Of a DNA stretch of 64,000 nucleotides, positions 1 through 10,235 are shown piece after piece. The stretch is from NCBI RefSeq assembly GCF_000238395.3, contig NZ_CP011025.1:682001-746000 (forward strand), written 5' to 3'. The DNA is from Pseudoalteromonas arctica A 37-1-2 (lineage in GTDB: Bacteria; Pseudomonadota; Gammaproteobacteria; Enterobacterales; Alteromonadaceae). The first letter of the stretch is position 1, and each line of letters opens with the position of its first letter. The notes under the pieces are model-generated. The model saw nothing but the letters and a program-made list of their open reading frames with translations. It searched no databases and had not been told where the DNA came from. Made by a program: the position numbers and the translations under genes.

Positions 1-452
1 GCACGTGCTATTTCCACACGACGACGTTCGCCACCCGACAATGCCATACCTTGGCTATCACGAATGTGTTGTATGCTAAATTCATCTAATAATTTATCGA
101 GAGTGTCTTCTCTAGCTTGTTTATTTAACTCTTTGCGCGTTTCTAAAATGGCCATTAAGTTTTGATAAACAGTCAGCTTTCTGAATATTGAAGACTCTTG
201 CGGTAAGTAGCCAATGCCTAATCTAGCACGACTATGCATAGGTAAAAGAGTAATATCGTTATCGTCTATCGATATTTTACCTTTGTCGCTAGGTACAAGT
301 CCTACTATCATATAAAACGTGGTGGTTTTACCTGCGCCGTTAGGGCCAAGTAAGCCAACAATACTGCCAGCTTTGACTTCAAGGCCGACGTTTTTTACAA
401 CTTCACGGCCTTTATAGCTCTTTGCTAATAGCTCTGCTTTTAATGTGCTCAT
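1..452 (-). CDS. lptB: LPS export ABC transporter ATP-binding protein LptB (partial, C-terminus off window)
   Basis: This is the ATPase of the LptB2FGC machine that extracts lipopolysaccharide from the inner membrane and drives it through the Lpt bridge. The first 150 codons are present. They include Walker A (GPNGAGKTT, about residues 36-44), a Q-loop region ([10 protein letters not shown]) and the ABC signature [14 protein letters not shown] just before the window edge. Walker B and the C-terminus lie outside. The start codon overlaps the lptA stop as ATGA, so the two are translationally coupled. The context lptC-lptA-lptB is the classical order and the identity is secure. Confidence 0.97.
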   Translation of the reverse strand, partial: MSTLKAELLAKSYKGREVVKNVGLEVKAGSIVGLLGPNGAGKTTTFYMIVGLVPSDKGKISIDDNDITLLPMHSRARLGIGYLPQESSIFRKLTVYQNLMAILETRKELNKQAREDTLDKLLDEFSIQHIRDSQGMALSGGERRRVEIAR

Positions 453-994
453 GGTTGACCTTTGTCGCTTTTTTTACTTTTTTTAGTCTCGATTGGCACT
501 AAAATTGTGTGAACGCGGTCAGTTGAGTTTTCATCTTTTTCGGCACTGATTAGCTGCTGCTCTATATCGTAGGTAATGCTTTTAGCATTTATTTTTTGTC
601 CCGCTTGCGATACTTGTGCATTACCAACAAGCGTTAAAAAACGCTTAGATACATCATAACGTACTTCGTCAGCACTGGCGCTCATAGTCGTGCCATCTGA
701 TTGCTTTTCTTCAAAGTGCGCAGGGCTACCTGTAGCAATTAATAATTGTTTATTATCACCAAGTTCATCGCGTTTATGTACTTCTAAGCGGTCGGCTGTG
801 ATACGGCGATTACCGTGAATAATTTCAACATTTTTCTCAAAAATCCCGACATTAGCTTTTAATTGACCTTCTTGCTTATCGGCGCTTATTGAAATTTGAT
901 TTGCAGTCGGTTGCGTGTTTTGCTCGGCAGCACTACTATTAAACGCTAGTATAAGTGTAGGAATAATAAGTGATTTTAATATTTTATTGGTCAT
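449..994 (-). CDS. lptA: LPS export periplasmic bridge protein LptA
   Basis: LptA polymerises into the beta-jellyroll bridge that carries LPS across the periplasm from LptC to LptD. The 181-residue product has a typical signal peptide (about residues 1-22, ending in NSSAA) followed by an OstA/LptA-type jellyroll with repeated short beta strands ([20 protein letters not shown], then [10 protein letters not shown]). The lysine-rich tail is probably flexible. It overlaps the end of lptC by 11 bp and the start of lptB by 4 bp. The length is normal for the family. Confidence 0.96.
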   Translation of the reverse strand: MTNKILKSLIIPTLILAFNSSAAEQNTQPTANQISISADKQEGQLKANVGIFEKNVEIIHGNRRITADRLEVHKRDELGDNKQLLIATGSPAHFEEKQSDGTTMSASADEVRYDVSKRFLTLVGNAQVSQAGQKINAKSITYDIEQQLISAEKDENSTDRVHTILVPIETKKSKKSDKGQP

Positions 995-1538
995 AATATA
1001 TGGTTCGCGTATGGTTAATTAGTTTTATCACTTCGGTTTTTAAGTCGGCTTCTAGGCCTTTACCAGTGATTTTTAAATTGGGTCCAGTGATGATAACGGG
1101 TTGCTCCGAACGCATTGTTAATAGCTTTATATCTACCTGAATATTATCAGCATTGATTTTGTCTATCATGGCGTTATCGGTTAAGTTTTTGGCAACCACA
1201 TTGCCTTCTAAAATTAATTGTTTGTCTTCGTATAATGTTGCTTCGTCTGCATTTATTTGCCACGTTTGCTTTTCGTTATATAAAGTAAAAATAGGTTTTT
1301 CAAAAAACGTAAAACCTAATTGTTGATATAGCTCCATTTTAGCCGCAGTGACTTTGTGGCTAATTTTACCTTGTTCGTCATAGGCTGTTTGTTTGAGTTC
1401 AATGGCTATGTAATCAGGCTTGGCAATAACTTCAGGCTCAGTCTGAGGCACAATATTTGTTTGTGTAAAATAAGGGTACCAAAGCCAAACCATACAGCTA
1501 ATGAATAAAACGCTTAATATTATGCGCGCTGCATTCAT
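984..1538 (-). CDS. lptC: LPS export inner-membrane protein LptC
   Basis: LptC is the single-pass bitopic protein that receives LPS from LptB2FG and hands it to LptA. The 184-residue product has one N-terminal membrane helix (about residues 5-22) and a periplasmic jellyroll rich in alternating beta strands. It shares the LptA-type motif pattern (INADEATLYEDKQLILEGNV). It begins inside the end of kdsC (4-bp overlap), and its stop lies inside the start of lptA. Position between kdsC and lptA matches E. coli. Confidence 0.95.
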   Translation of the reverse strand: MNAARIILSVLFISCMVWLWYPYFTQTNIVPQTEPEVIAKPDYIAIELKQTAYDEQGKISHKVTAAKMELYQQLGFTFFEKPIFTLYNEKQTWQINADEATLYEDKQLILEGNVVAKNLTDNAMIDKINADNIQVDIKLLTMRSEQPVIITGPNLKITGKGLEADLKTEVIKLINHTRTIYYDQ

Positions 1539-2086
1539 GAACTAGTGCCTTGTGTAGTCAATGCTTTACCATTTTCAAGCATAAGTAAGTCGGTGAGCTC
1601 TCTTACTGCACCAAAGCCGCCAGGCATTTGCGTTACATAGTGTGATAAACGTTTAATAAGTGGATGGGCATCATTTACTGCAACAGCAAAGCCGACTAAT
1701 TCCATAACGGGCATGTCAGGACCATCATCACCGATATAAGCAATTTGTTCATCGCTAAGGTTGAGTTTGTCTTTTAATTCTTGATAGGCAATGAGCTTAT
1801 TTTCTTGGCCTTGATAAATATGCTGTACGGTTAAGCTGCTCATACGTTGTTGCACTATTTGTGAATGACGACCAGTAATTACAGCCACTTCAAAGCCACT
1901 GTTTATAAGCGCTTTAATGCCAAAACCATCTTTTGTATTAAATGCTTTTAGCTCTTCACCTTGATTACCAAGATAAATACGGCCATCAGAAAATACACCA
2001 TCAATATCGCATATAAGTAGCTTTACTTTTTTAGCGCGTGCTTTTGCATCATCGCTCAGCGGTTGATAGAGTTCTTCAAATTGCAT
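1535..2086 (-). CDS. kdsC: 3-deoxy-D-manno-octulosonate 8-phosphate phosphatase KdsC
   Basis: This HAD-family phosphatase removes the 8-phosphate from Kdo-8-P to give free Kdo for the LPS inner core. The 183-residue length is typical for the tetrameric C0-type enzyme. Motif I is DIDGVFSDG (about residues 27-35), the motif II Thr/Ser region is VAVITGR, and motif IV is IGDDGPDMPVM. The gene abuts kdsD (the previous enzyme class in the pathway) with no gap and overlaps lptC by 4 bp. It is therefore an internal gene of the Kdo/LPS-export operon. Confidence 0.96.
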   Translation of the reverse strand: MQFEELYQPLSDDAKARAKKVKLLICDIDGVFSDGRIYLGNQGEELKAFNTKDGFGIKALINSGFEVAVITGRHSQIVQQRMSSLTVQHIYQGQENKLIAYQELKDKLNLSDEQIAYIGDDGPDMPVMELVGFAVAVNDAHPLIKRLSHYVTQMPGGFGAVRELTDLLMLENGKALTTQGTSS

Positions 2087-3061
2087 TTATAATACTCCTG
2101 CTTTTAATAGGTCTTGCATGTTTAATGCGCCAATAGGTTGGTTTTTCTCATTGACGACGATTAAGCCATTTATACGTTTGTGTTCCATAATGTTAAGCGC
2201 TTCAGCGGCTAAAATATCTTGTGTAGCCGTAGTACATGACTTAGTCATAACAACATCTATTTGTGTTGTATGAATATCAATTCTTTGCTCTAAAATACGA
2301 CGCAAATCGCCATCGGTAAATAATCCCACGAGCTGCTGATTTTCATCAACAATGGCTGTCATACCTAAACCTTTAGCAGACATTTCAATGAGGGCGTCTT
2401 TAACTGTTTGTGAAACGCTAATAATAGGTGTATTTGCGCCGCTGTGCATAACATCTTTTAAAGTAAGTAATAAACGCTTGCCTAAACTACCACCTGGGTG
2501 AGATAGCGCGAAGTCATCAGCTGTAAACCCGCGAGCTTCTAATAATGCAACTGCCATGGCATCGCCCATCGCAAGCGTTGCAGTGGTACTTGATGTAGGA
2601 GCTAGACCCAATGAACAGGCTTCTTTTTCTACTTTAATACACACATGTACATTAGCAAGGGTCGCCATGGTTGATTGCGTATTGCCAGTCATCGCTATCA
2701 TTTTGGCACCAAGTCGTTTTAAAACCGGAATGATATTTAAAACTTCGCTGGTCTCCCCTGAATTGGAAATAAGCATAACCACGTCATTTTTAGTGATCAT
2801 ACCTAAATCACCATGACTTGCTTCACCAGGGTGAACAAAAAATGCTGGACTGCCAGTACTTGCAAGGGTTGCCGCTATTTTATTGCCAATATGACCTGAC
2901 TTACCCATACCAATGACAATAATACGGCCTTCGCAGTCGTACATTAATTGGCACGCGTTATGAAAGTTTTCATCTACATATTGTGCAATATCACTAAGTG
3001 CTTGGCGCTCAACATCTAAAACGCGAAGGCCTTGTTCAATAAAATTTAGCGTTGCCATCAT
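2087..3061 (-). CDS. kdsD: D-arabinose 5-phosphate isomerase KdsD
   Basis: The enzyme converts ribulose 5-phosphate to arabinose 5-phosphate, the first committed sugar of Kdo synthesis. The 324 residues show an N-terminal SIS domain (sugar-binding loop VIGMGKSGHIGNKIAATLAS, plus the ISNSGET motif) and two C-terminal CBS domains (starting about residues 205 and 275). This is the standard KdsD/GutQ architecture. Operon context with kdsC and lptCAB supports KdsD rather than GutQ. The stop codon is directly followed by the kdsC start. Confidence 0.96.
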   Translation of the reverse strand: MMATLNFIEQGLRVLDVERQALSDIAQYVDENFHNACQLMYDCEGRIIVIGMGKSGHIGNKIAATLASTGSPAFFVHPGEASHGDLGMITKNDVVMLISNSGETSEVLNIIPVLKRLGAKMIAMTGNTQSTMATLANVHVCIKVEKEACSLGLAPTSSTTATLAMGDAMAVALLEARGFTADDFALSHPGGSLGKRLLLTLKDVMHSGANTPIISVSQTVKDALIEMSAKGLGMTAIVDENQQLVGLFTDGDLRRILEQRIDIHTTQIDVVMTKSCTTATQDILAAEALNIMEHKRINGLIVVNEKNQPIGALNMQDLLKAGVL

Positions 3062-4030
3062 TTACCCTACTTGACTAAAAATATACCCTTGGTAACCCAA
3101 AAACGCTATTAGCAATAAGCCGCCTTCTACTCTATTGATACGTTGGGTGCCTCTAAAGTTCAATGACATAATAATAAGAGCAAGTGTTGCGCCAATCATA
3201 ATTAATACGTCTCGGCTTACTAATGATGGGTCAATGGCAGAAGGGTTAATAATACCGGCAAGTGGTAATACCGCTAGAATATTAAATATGTTTGAGCCAA
3301 CAATATTACCTAGTGCTAAATCATCTTCATTTTTAAGTACACCTGCAACCGAAGCGGCAAGTTCAGGCAAACTAGTACCGATGGCAATAATTGTTAAGCC
3401 AATGACTAGGTCGCTTAAGCCGAAGTATTTAGCAATATCGACAGCCGAACCTATTAAAAAATGAGAGCTAACAGGTAGGAGTATCATGCCGACAACTAAC
3501 CAAAATACCGCTTTTTTCGTAGGTACATCGTTAGGTACGTCGTCGCAGGCTTCTGAGACAAATGGATCATCTTGGTTTTTCGCACGCATAGATACAATAA
3601 TTAACCCACCGATGAATACGATAAAGCCAACCAAAAGTGCAACACCTTCATTAAATGAAAAGTAGTTATCTGAGAACACATACCAAGTAACTAAAGATAC
3701 GAGCATCACTAATGGCATTTCACGTTTTAACGTACTAGATGAAACTGAAAGAGGGCGAAATAGAGCAGTGATACCTAACACAAGTAAAATGTTTGTAATA
3801 TTAGAGCCAACAGCATTGCCAACCGCTGTGTCGGTTTTATTAGCCAGAGCGGCAGAGGCAGAAACCATCATTTCGGGTGCTGAAGAGCCCATAGCTACCA
3901 CGGTTAGACCAACAATAAGTGTAGGTACACCAAAGTTTTTAGCAAGAGCCGCAGCGCCATAAACAAACCTGTCTGCACTCCAAACAAGAGCTGCAAAACC
4001 AAGAATTAAAATAACAAACGAGGTAACCAT
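3062..4030 (-). CDS. yrbG: CaCA-family calcium/sodium antiporter (YrbG-like)
   Basis: An inner-membrane cation/Ca2+ exchanger with two homologous halves and about ten membrane helices. The two alpha-repeats are visible (GSSAPEMMVSASAALANK and IGTSLPELAASVAGVLKNE). I chose the ATG at 4030 (322 codons) because the family begins with a hydrophobic stretch that includes SADR. An in-frame upstream start at 4084 would add an 18-residue basic extension. It is the first gene of the leftward kdsD-lptB operon, as in E. coli. Its physiological ion is not established by sequence. Confidence 0.9.
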   Translation of the reverse strand: MVTSFVILILGFAALVWSADRFVYGAAALAKNFGVPTLIVGLTVVAMGSSAPEMMVSASAALANKTDTAVGNAVGSNITNILLVLGITALFRPLSVSSSTLKREMPLVMLVSLVTWYVFSDNYFSFNEGVALLVGFIVFIGGLIIVSMRAKNQDDPFVSEACDDVPNDVPTKKAVFWLVVGMILLPVSSHFLIGSAVDIAKYFGLSDLVIGLTIIAIGTSLPELAASVAGVLKNEDDLALGNIVGSNIFNILAVLPLAGIINPSAIDPSLVSRDVLIMIGATLALIIMSLNFRGTQRINRVEGGLLLIAFLGYQGYIFSQVG

Positions 4031-4166
4031 TGTGTTAAGCCAGTTATACAAAATACGGATGGCGCGAATAGTAACAAAAGCCAAGATGAAAGTATAAATA
4101 AAAGAGTAAGGTCAACTACGTAACAATGCTGCTTTTAAACAGCTAATTTAAAAATTTAAGCCGGGG

Positions 4167-4194
4167 TTAAGCTGTTTTGAGCGAGTCTTATAAT
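4167..4194 (+). promoter_or_regulatory. possible sigma70 promoter for the mla operon
   Basis: In the 190-243-bp divergent gap between yrbG and mlaF, a perfect TATAAT (4189-4194) lies 16 bp after TTAAGC, about 80 bp before the mlaF start. The -35 match is poor. A TTGACA at 4242 has no -10 at the right distance. This is a tentative assignment from consensus only. Confidence 0.3.
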
Positions 4195-4273
4195 CCTTTT
4201 CATGGGTGTATTACAAAATCTTACGAATTGTTTTTTCCATCTTTGACAAAAAAGCTTTAAAATAGGTGCACTA

Positions 4274-5101
4274 GTGAACATTTTTATGGAGAGCGACTTG
4301 TCGCAATCAATAGTAGAAGTCAAGGATGTTAGCTTTTCGAGAGGCAATAGAACTATATATAAAAATATGAGTTTTAGCGTTCCTAAAGGTAAAATTACTG
4401 CGATCATGGGGCCAAGCGGAATTGGCAAAACCACTATGTTGCGTTTAATTGGTGGTCAGCTTAAACCAGATTCAGGTGATATTTTATTTGAAGGTGGCAG
4501 CATTCCTAAAATGTCTCGTAAAGAGTTATACGAAGCACGTACTAAAATGAGCATGCTTTTTCAAAGTGGTGCGCTGTTTACTGATATGTCGGTATTTGAC
4601 AATATTGCGTTTCCTATAAGAGAGCACACAAAGCTAAGTGAAGACCTTATCCGATTAGTTGTATTAATGAAATTGCAAGCGGTTGGGCTACGTGGCGCTA
4701 AAGATTTAATGCCCTCTGAGTTATCGGGCGGTATGGCAAGACGTGCTGCACTTGCGCGCGCTATAGCACTTGATCCAGAGCTAATCATGTACGATGAACC
4801 ATTTGCAGGACAAGATCCTATTTCGATGGGCGTATTGGTTAAGCTAATTAAGTCGCTTAACGAAGTATTGGGTTTATCGTCTTTAATTGTTACACACGAT
4901 GTGACAGAGGTAATGAGTATTGCCGATCACGTTATAATTATCGCCGATCAAGGTGTAATTGGTTGTGGTACTCCTGATGAAATGCGCAATCATGAATCTC
5001 CTTTAGTTCAACAGTTTTTAAAAGGCTTGTCGGATGGTCCAGTACCATTTCATTTTCCGGCTCAAGCTTATGCAGATGAACTGCTTGGAGAAAAAGCATA
5101 A
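4274..5101 (+). CDS. mlaF: phospholipid transport ABC ATP-binding protein MlaF
   Basis: ATPase of the MlaFEDB complex that moves phospholipids between the inner membrane and MlaC, maintaining outer-membrane lipid asymmetry. Walker A is [10 protein letters not shown], the signature [14 protein letters not shown], and Walker B/D-loop [11 protein letters not shown]. The GTG start at 4274 is preferred over an ATG 12 bp later because AGGTG sits 6 bp upstream of it. Length is 275 residues with the usual C-terminal extension that contacts MlaB. The stop overlaps the mlaE start as TAATG. Confidence 0.96.
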   Translation: MNIFMESDLSQSIVEVKDVSFSRGNRTIYKNMSFSVPKGKITAIMGPSGIGKTTMLRLIGGQLKPDSGDILFEGGSIPKMSRKELYEARTKMSMLFQSGALFTDMSVFDNIAFPIREHTKLSEDLIRLVVLMKLQAVGLRGAKDLMPSELSGGMARRAALARAIALDPELIMYDEPFAGQDPISMGVLVKLIKSLNEVLGLSSLIVTHDVTEVMSIADHVIIIADQGVIGCGTPDEMRNHESPLVQQFLKGLSDGPVPFHFPAQAYADELLGEKA

Positions 5102-5880
5102 TGTTGGATTTATTTCAAAAGCTAGGGCATAAAACGCTAGGACGTTTTGCGGCTCTTGGCCGTTCGGCTTATATGCTATTTAGTGCGCTTGCGCATGTTC
5201 CTAATTTTAAAAAAGGCACACCGTTACTTGTTCGCCAACTTTATATGGTCGGTTCGCAATCGTTGCTGATTATTATGGTGTCGGGTTTGTTTATCGGCAT
5301 GGTGTTGGCTCTACAAGGTTACACCGTATTAGTTGGTTATGGCGCTGAGGATAGTTTAGGGCCGTTAGTGGCACTGAGTTTATTGCGAGAACTGGGCCCG
5401 GTTGTTACTGCATTACTATTTGCAGGACGCGCAGGTAGCGCATTGACTGCTGAAATTGGCTTAATGAAAGCAACAGAGCAACTTTCATCACTTGAGATGA
5501 TGGCAATCGATCCGCTAAAACGTATTATTGCACCGCGCTTTTGGGCGGGTTTTATAAGCATGCCATTGCTTGCATTGATATTTTCAGCCGTAGCAATCAT
5601 AGGCGCTCATTTAGTGGGTGTAGATTGGCTGGGGGTTGATACAGGTAGTTTTTGGTCAATCATGCAATCACAAGTGTCGTTTCAGCAAGACATACTAAAC
5701 GGTATTATTAAGAGTTTTGTATTCGCCATAGTGGTGACCTGGATTGCGCTTTATAAAGGATATGACTGTGTGCCGACCTCAGAAGGGATCAGCAAAGCAA
5801 CCACCGAAACGGTTGTTCATTCGTCATTAGCAGTTTTAGGTTTTGACTTTATTTTGACAGCGGTAATGTTTACCAGCTAA
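5101..5880 (+). CDS. mlaE: phospholipid transport permease MlaE
   Basis: MlaE is the permease subunit of the MlaFEDB inner-membrane complex. The 259 residues match the MlaE/YrbE domain, with about five membrane helices, the coupling region ([20 protein letters not shown]) and the conserved [17 protein letters not shown] segment. It is translationally coupled to mlaF and followed after 13 bp by mlaD. Confidence 0.97.
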   Translation: MLDLFQKLGHKTLGRFAALGRSAYMLFSALAHVPNFKKGTPLLVRQLYMVGSQSLLIIMVSGLFIGMVLALQGYTVLVGYGAEDSLGPLVALSLLRELGPVVTALLFAGRAGSALTAEIGLMKATEQLSSLEMMAIDPLKRIIAPRFWAGFISMPLLALIFSAVAIIGAHLVGVDWLGVDTGSFWSIMQSQVSFQQDILNGIIKSFVFAIVVTWIALYKGYDCVPTSEGISKATTETVVHSSLAVLGFDFILTAVMFTS

Positions 5881-5893
5881 TAGGGTATAGATA

Positions 5894-6442
5894 ATGAATT
5901 CACGGAAATTAGAAATTTTAGTTGGTTTTTTTGTAGCACTTGGCATTTTAGCTTTTGCGATGCTCGCACTTAAAGTTGCCAATTCAGGTATTAGTGGCTC
6001 TGGCGAAACATATACGCTTAATGCCAAGTTTGAAAATATTGGCTCATTAAAAGCGCGTGCGCCGGTAAAAGTAGGTGGTGTTGTAATTGGTCGTGTTGAA
6101 TCAATTTATGTACACCCACAAGAGTTTTTACCAGTGGTAAACATGACCATTGATGCACAGTATTTATGTCGCTTTTCAGACACAAGCTCAATCTCTATTT
6201 TAACGTCGGGTATTTTAGGTGAGCAGTACTTAGGTATTCACCCTGTCATTTCTCCAGATTCGGCTAAGCAACGTTGTTTAGGCGAAACAGTGACTGAGAA
6301 CAAGCAAGATGAAGCAATTGACGATTTATTTGGTGTGGAAAGCAAAGCACTAGGTGATGGCGATTCAATTACTGACACTAAGTCTGCCATTGTACTTGAA
6401 GAATTAATCGGGCAGTTTTTATTCAACCAAGGTAGTGAGTAA
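5894..6442 (+). CDS. mlaD: MCE-domain lipid-binding protein MlaD
   Basis: MlaD forms the hexameric MCE ring that conducts phospholipids between MlaE and MlaC on the periplasmic side. The N-terminal signal anchor (about residues 8-26) is followed by a single MCE domain (about residues 38-120, KFENIGSLKARAPVKVGGV). An acidic C-terminal helix region ends the 182 residues, the normal size. An AGGG ribosome-binding site lies about 9 bp upstream of the start. Confidence 0.96.
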   Translation: MNSRKLEILVGFFVALGILAFAMLALKVANSGISGSGETYTLNAKFENIGSLKARAPVKVGGVVIGRVESIYVHPQEFLPVVNMTIDAQYLCRFSDTSSISILTSGILGEQYLGIHPVISPDSAKQRCLGETVTENKQDEAIDDLFGVESKALGDGDSITDTKSAIVLEELIGQFLFNQGSE

Positions 6443-6447
6443 TTATT

Positions 6448-7128
6448 ATGTTGAAAAAGTTTTTAGCTATTGTAGCAATTGGCACAATGACGCTAACTCA
6501 AAGCGTAAGTGCAGCAGATGTGAAATTAATCGATCCAAATAAAATGGTACGCCAAGTTGCCGATAATACATTTGCACGTATTAAAAAAGATCAGCCATTA
6601 ATTGTTAAAAATCAAGAGCATCTTCGCGTAATCGTTGAAGAAGAATTAATGCCTTATATCGACTACAAATATGCAGCACTTCGCGTACTAGGTAGTGAAG
6701 TATCTAAAGTACGTGCAATTACCGACGAAGCTGAAAAAGCCAAAGCAATTAAAGAAATTCAACGCTTTATTGGTGTGTTTAGAGAGTATTTAGTTGCTAC
6801 TTATGCAGGTGTATTCACTCAATATACAAACCAGAAAGTTGAGTTTGGTGCAGAACAAGCATTTAAAGGCAAAGATGTCGTTGTCGTTAAAACTAAAATT
6901 ATTGAAGATGGTAAACCTGATATCAGAATCGATTTTAAAGTACGCGAAGACCGTGATGGTGAATGGCGCGCGTACGATATGATTGCTGAAGGTATTAGTT
7001 TACTAGACGCAAAACAAAGTGAGCTACAAGGTATTTTGCGTCAGCAAGGTATTGATAATGTAAGTAACCTTTTAGAGCAAAAGAGTCAGCTACCAGTTCA
7101 GTTTAGAGGCAGTAACTCGAATGACTAA
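6448..7128 (+). CDS. mlaC: periplasmic phospholipid-binding protein MlaC
   Basis: This soluble carrier shuttles phospholipids between the outer-membrane MlaA-porin complex and MlaFEDB. It has a signal peptide (about residues 1-22, cleaved after SVSA) and then an MlaC/Ttg2 domain with the typical pattern (MPYIDYKYAALRVLGSE, then REDRDGEWRAYDMIAEGISL). The 226-residue length is normal. Its end overlaps mlaB by 8 bp. Confidence 0.95.
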   Translation: MLKKFLAIVAIGTMTLTQSVSAADVKLIDPNKMVRQVADNTFARIKKDQPLIVKNQEHLRVIVEEELMPYIDYKYAALRVLGSEVSKVRAITDEAEKAKAIKEIQRFIGVFREYLVATYAGVFTQYTNQKVEFGAEQAFKGKDVVVVKTKIIEDGKPDIRIDFKVREDRDGEWRAYDMIAEGISLLDAKQSELQGILRQQGIDNVSNLLEQKSQLPVQFRGSNSND

Positions 7129-7414
7129 ATTGGCAATAAGCCAAGTTGATGGACAACATTTTCGAGTAAACGGTGAGCTTACTCGAAATTCAATTGGCGA
7201 TGAACAGCTTCTGAACAACAAGCTATTAACCAAGCATAAAATCATCTATTTCGACCTAAGTGGTGTATCTAGGGTTGACACAGCGGGCTTAGCTTGGTTA
7301 ATTCACTCTTTTGCAGAATTAAAGCAGCAAGGCATTCGCCTTGAATTGCAAAACCTACCTGAGCAATTGCAAAATTTAATGCAATTGGGTCAGGTTACAA
7401 CCCTATTTGAGTGA
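7121..7414 (+). CDS. mlaB: STAS-domain protein MlaB
   Basis: MlaB binds MlaF and is needed for assembly and activity of the Mla ABC transporter. The 97-residue product is a single STAS domain with the core motif [20 protein letters not shown], whose DTAG loop is the hallmark of the fold. It overlaps mlaC by 8 bp and precedes ibaG by 5 bp, the conserved order. Confidence 0.92.
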   Translation: MTKLAISQVDGQHFRVNGELTRNSIGDEQLLNNKLLTKHKIIYFDLSGVSRVDTAGLAWLIHSFAELKQQGIRLELQNLPEQLQNLMQLGQVTTLFE

Positions 7415-7419
7415 GAGTT

Positions 7420-7677
7420 ATGGAAACTAGCCAAGTCGAAACATTATTACGCGAAGAACTTCAATTAGCTGAAGTACATGTAAAAGCCAATGGTAGTCAT
7501 TATGAAGTTGTTGCAGTAGGTGAATGCTTTGACGGTTTAAGCCGAGTTAAAAAGCAGCAGCTAGTTTATGGCCCATTAATGAATACAATTTCAGATGGCA
7601 CAATTCACGCAGTATCTATTCGTGCATTTACTCCTGTAGAGTGGAAGCGTGAACAAAAATTTATTTTACCGCAATAA
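7420..7677 (+). CDS. ibaG: BolA-family acid-stress protein IbaG
   Basis: A small BolA/IbaG-family protein (85 residues from the ATG at 7420). The family binds monothiol glutaredoxin and Fe-S clusters and is linked to acid stress. The BolA helix-turn-helix-like core is visible (VECFDGL-type segment, then [12 protein letters not shown] and [16 protein letters not shown]). A GTG nine bases upstream is possible, but GAGAG precedes the ATG. It lies between mlaB and murA, as in E. coli. Confidence 0.92.
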   Translation: METSQVETLLREELQLAEVHVKANGSHYEVVAVGECFDGLSRVKKQQLVYGPLMNTISDGTIHAVSIRAFTPVEWKREQKFILPQ

Positions 7678-7681
7678 ATAG

Positions 7682-8950
<1,269 letters not shown>

Positions 8951-8977
8951 GTAGATATTTAACTAGCTAAGCTATTT

Positions 8978-9017
8978 TAAAAAGGTCGGATACGCAAATT
9001 GCTATCCGACCTTTTTA
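8978..9017 (+). terminator. rho-independent terminator after murA
   Basis: An AAAAGGTCGGATA / TATCCGACCTTTT stem with a short loop is followed by a T-run, 30 bp after the murA stop. The A-tract on the other side could also make it serve the leftward degS transcript. Confidence 0.9.
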
Positions 9018-9050
9018 TTGACGATTTATGAAAGTTGGTATTATTCTTTA

Positions 9051-10133
9051 TTAAAGCTTTGTTTCAAGCTCAGCTACCACCACCATGATTTTTTCTATTT
9101 TACCATTCCGGTAAAGCTCAAATTCTATTTCTTTACCTGGTTCTGTATTACCTATTTCTTCCAGCACTTTTTGTGGATTTGCTACCGAAAGCCCTGCAAT
9201 TTTAATAACAATATCTTGCTCTTCAATACCCGCTTGCCATGCTGGTCCCAAAGGGTCTAAATTAGTAATACGCATGCCAGTAACTGGGGTTAGGCTGTCG
9301 TTTACTTCCTTGCCGGTACTATCTACTGCTGTGCCCTCAAAGCCTAAATAGCCGCGCACAACGCGACCATGACGAATGAGCTTACCCATTACTTTTTTAG
9401 CAAGTGAGTAAGGAACCGCAAAGAATATTCCTTGAATATTCAAGTTCTCACGCGTTTTAAACTGCGCAGAAGTAATACCGACTAAATCACCATTGGAGTT
9501 AACTAATGCGCCGCCAGAGTTGCCCACATTAATAGCCGCATCCATTTGCAATAAGTTATTGTACGGACTGTCTGTAATTTTTTGCTTACCCGTTGCGCTA
9601 ATAATGCCTTGCGTGATTGTTTGGCCTAAATTAAGCGGGTTACCTATGGCAAGTACAACATCGCCTACACTGGATACATAGCTATCATTTACAGGAATTA
9701 CCGGAAGGTGATCTGCATTTATTTTAAGTAAGGCTAAATCAGTAATAGTATCAAAACCAATTAGCTGTACATCAAAAAAGCGTCTGCCATCGGTTAGAAT
9801 AACCATAATTTGATCTGCATTATTAACAACATGGTAGTTGGTAAGAATGTAACCGTCTTGCGACATGATGACGCCAGAGCCTAGCTCTTGTACCGTGTTT
9901 TTTCTTTTATAACGAGGTTCTTTGGAAATACTTTCTGAAAAAATAGTAACCACAGAAGGAGCTGCTCGTTTAACTGCATCAGAAAAACTCAGGTGACTCG
10001 AACTCATTGCGCTTGGTAGGGGAACATTTGGAAGTAAAGCCGCTCGCATATTAGGGCTGAAAAAAACCACTAAAAAAGCAATACTTAGGCCTGCAAATAA
10101 AGGGGGAAGAATAAATTTTATTAGTTTCAGCAC
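9051..10133 (-). CDS. degS: site-2-independent stress-sensing serine protease DegS
   Basis: Inner-membrane-anchored HtrA protease that starts the sigma-E cascade by cutting RseA when its PDZ domain binds misfolded porin C-termini. From the GTG at 10133 (360 codons) the protein begins with a single N-terminal membrane anchor. It continues with a trypsin-like domain (His in LTNYHVV, Asp in TDLALLKI, Ser in GNSGGALVN) and one PDZ domain. The single PDZ and uncleaved anchor distinguish it from DegQ. An upstream TTG in frame would only add residues that do not look like DegS. Confidence 0.9.
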   Translation of the reverse strand: MLKLIKFILPPLFAGLSIAFLVVFFSPNMRAALLPNVPLPSAMSSSHLSFSDAVKRAAPSVVTIFSESISKEPRYKRKNTVQELGSGVIMSQDGYILTNYHVVNNADQIMVILTDGRRFFDVQLIGFDTITDLALLKINADHLPVIPVNDSYVSSVGDVVLAIGNPLNLGQTITQGIISATGKQKITDSPYNNLLQMDAAINVGNSGGALVNSNGDLVGITSAQFKTRENLNIQGIFFAVPYSLAKKVMGKLIRHGRVVRGYLGFEGTAVDSTGKEVNDSLTPVTGMRITNLDPLGPAWQAGIEEQDIVIKIAGLSVANPQKVLEEIGNTEPGKEIEFELYRNGKIEKIMVVVAELETKL

Positions 10134-10178
10134 GATTTTCTTATTATGTAAGTGAGCAATCTCTTTATGATGACATAA

Positions 10179-10216
10179 AAAAAATAACAGCGGCAAGTGC
10201 CACTGTTATTTTTATT
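10179..10216 (-). terminator. terminator between degQ and degS
   Basis: A perfect hairpin AATAACAG-C-GGCA / TGCC-A-CTGTTATT is flanked by A/T tracts. Read leftward it ends in eight T, so it terminates degQ transcripts just upstream of degS. degS therefore probably has its own promoter. Confidence 0.85.
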
Positions 10217-10235
10217 ACATTAATAGTGCTATTTA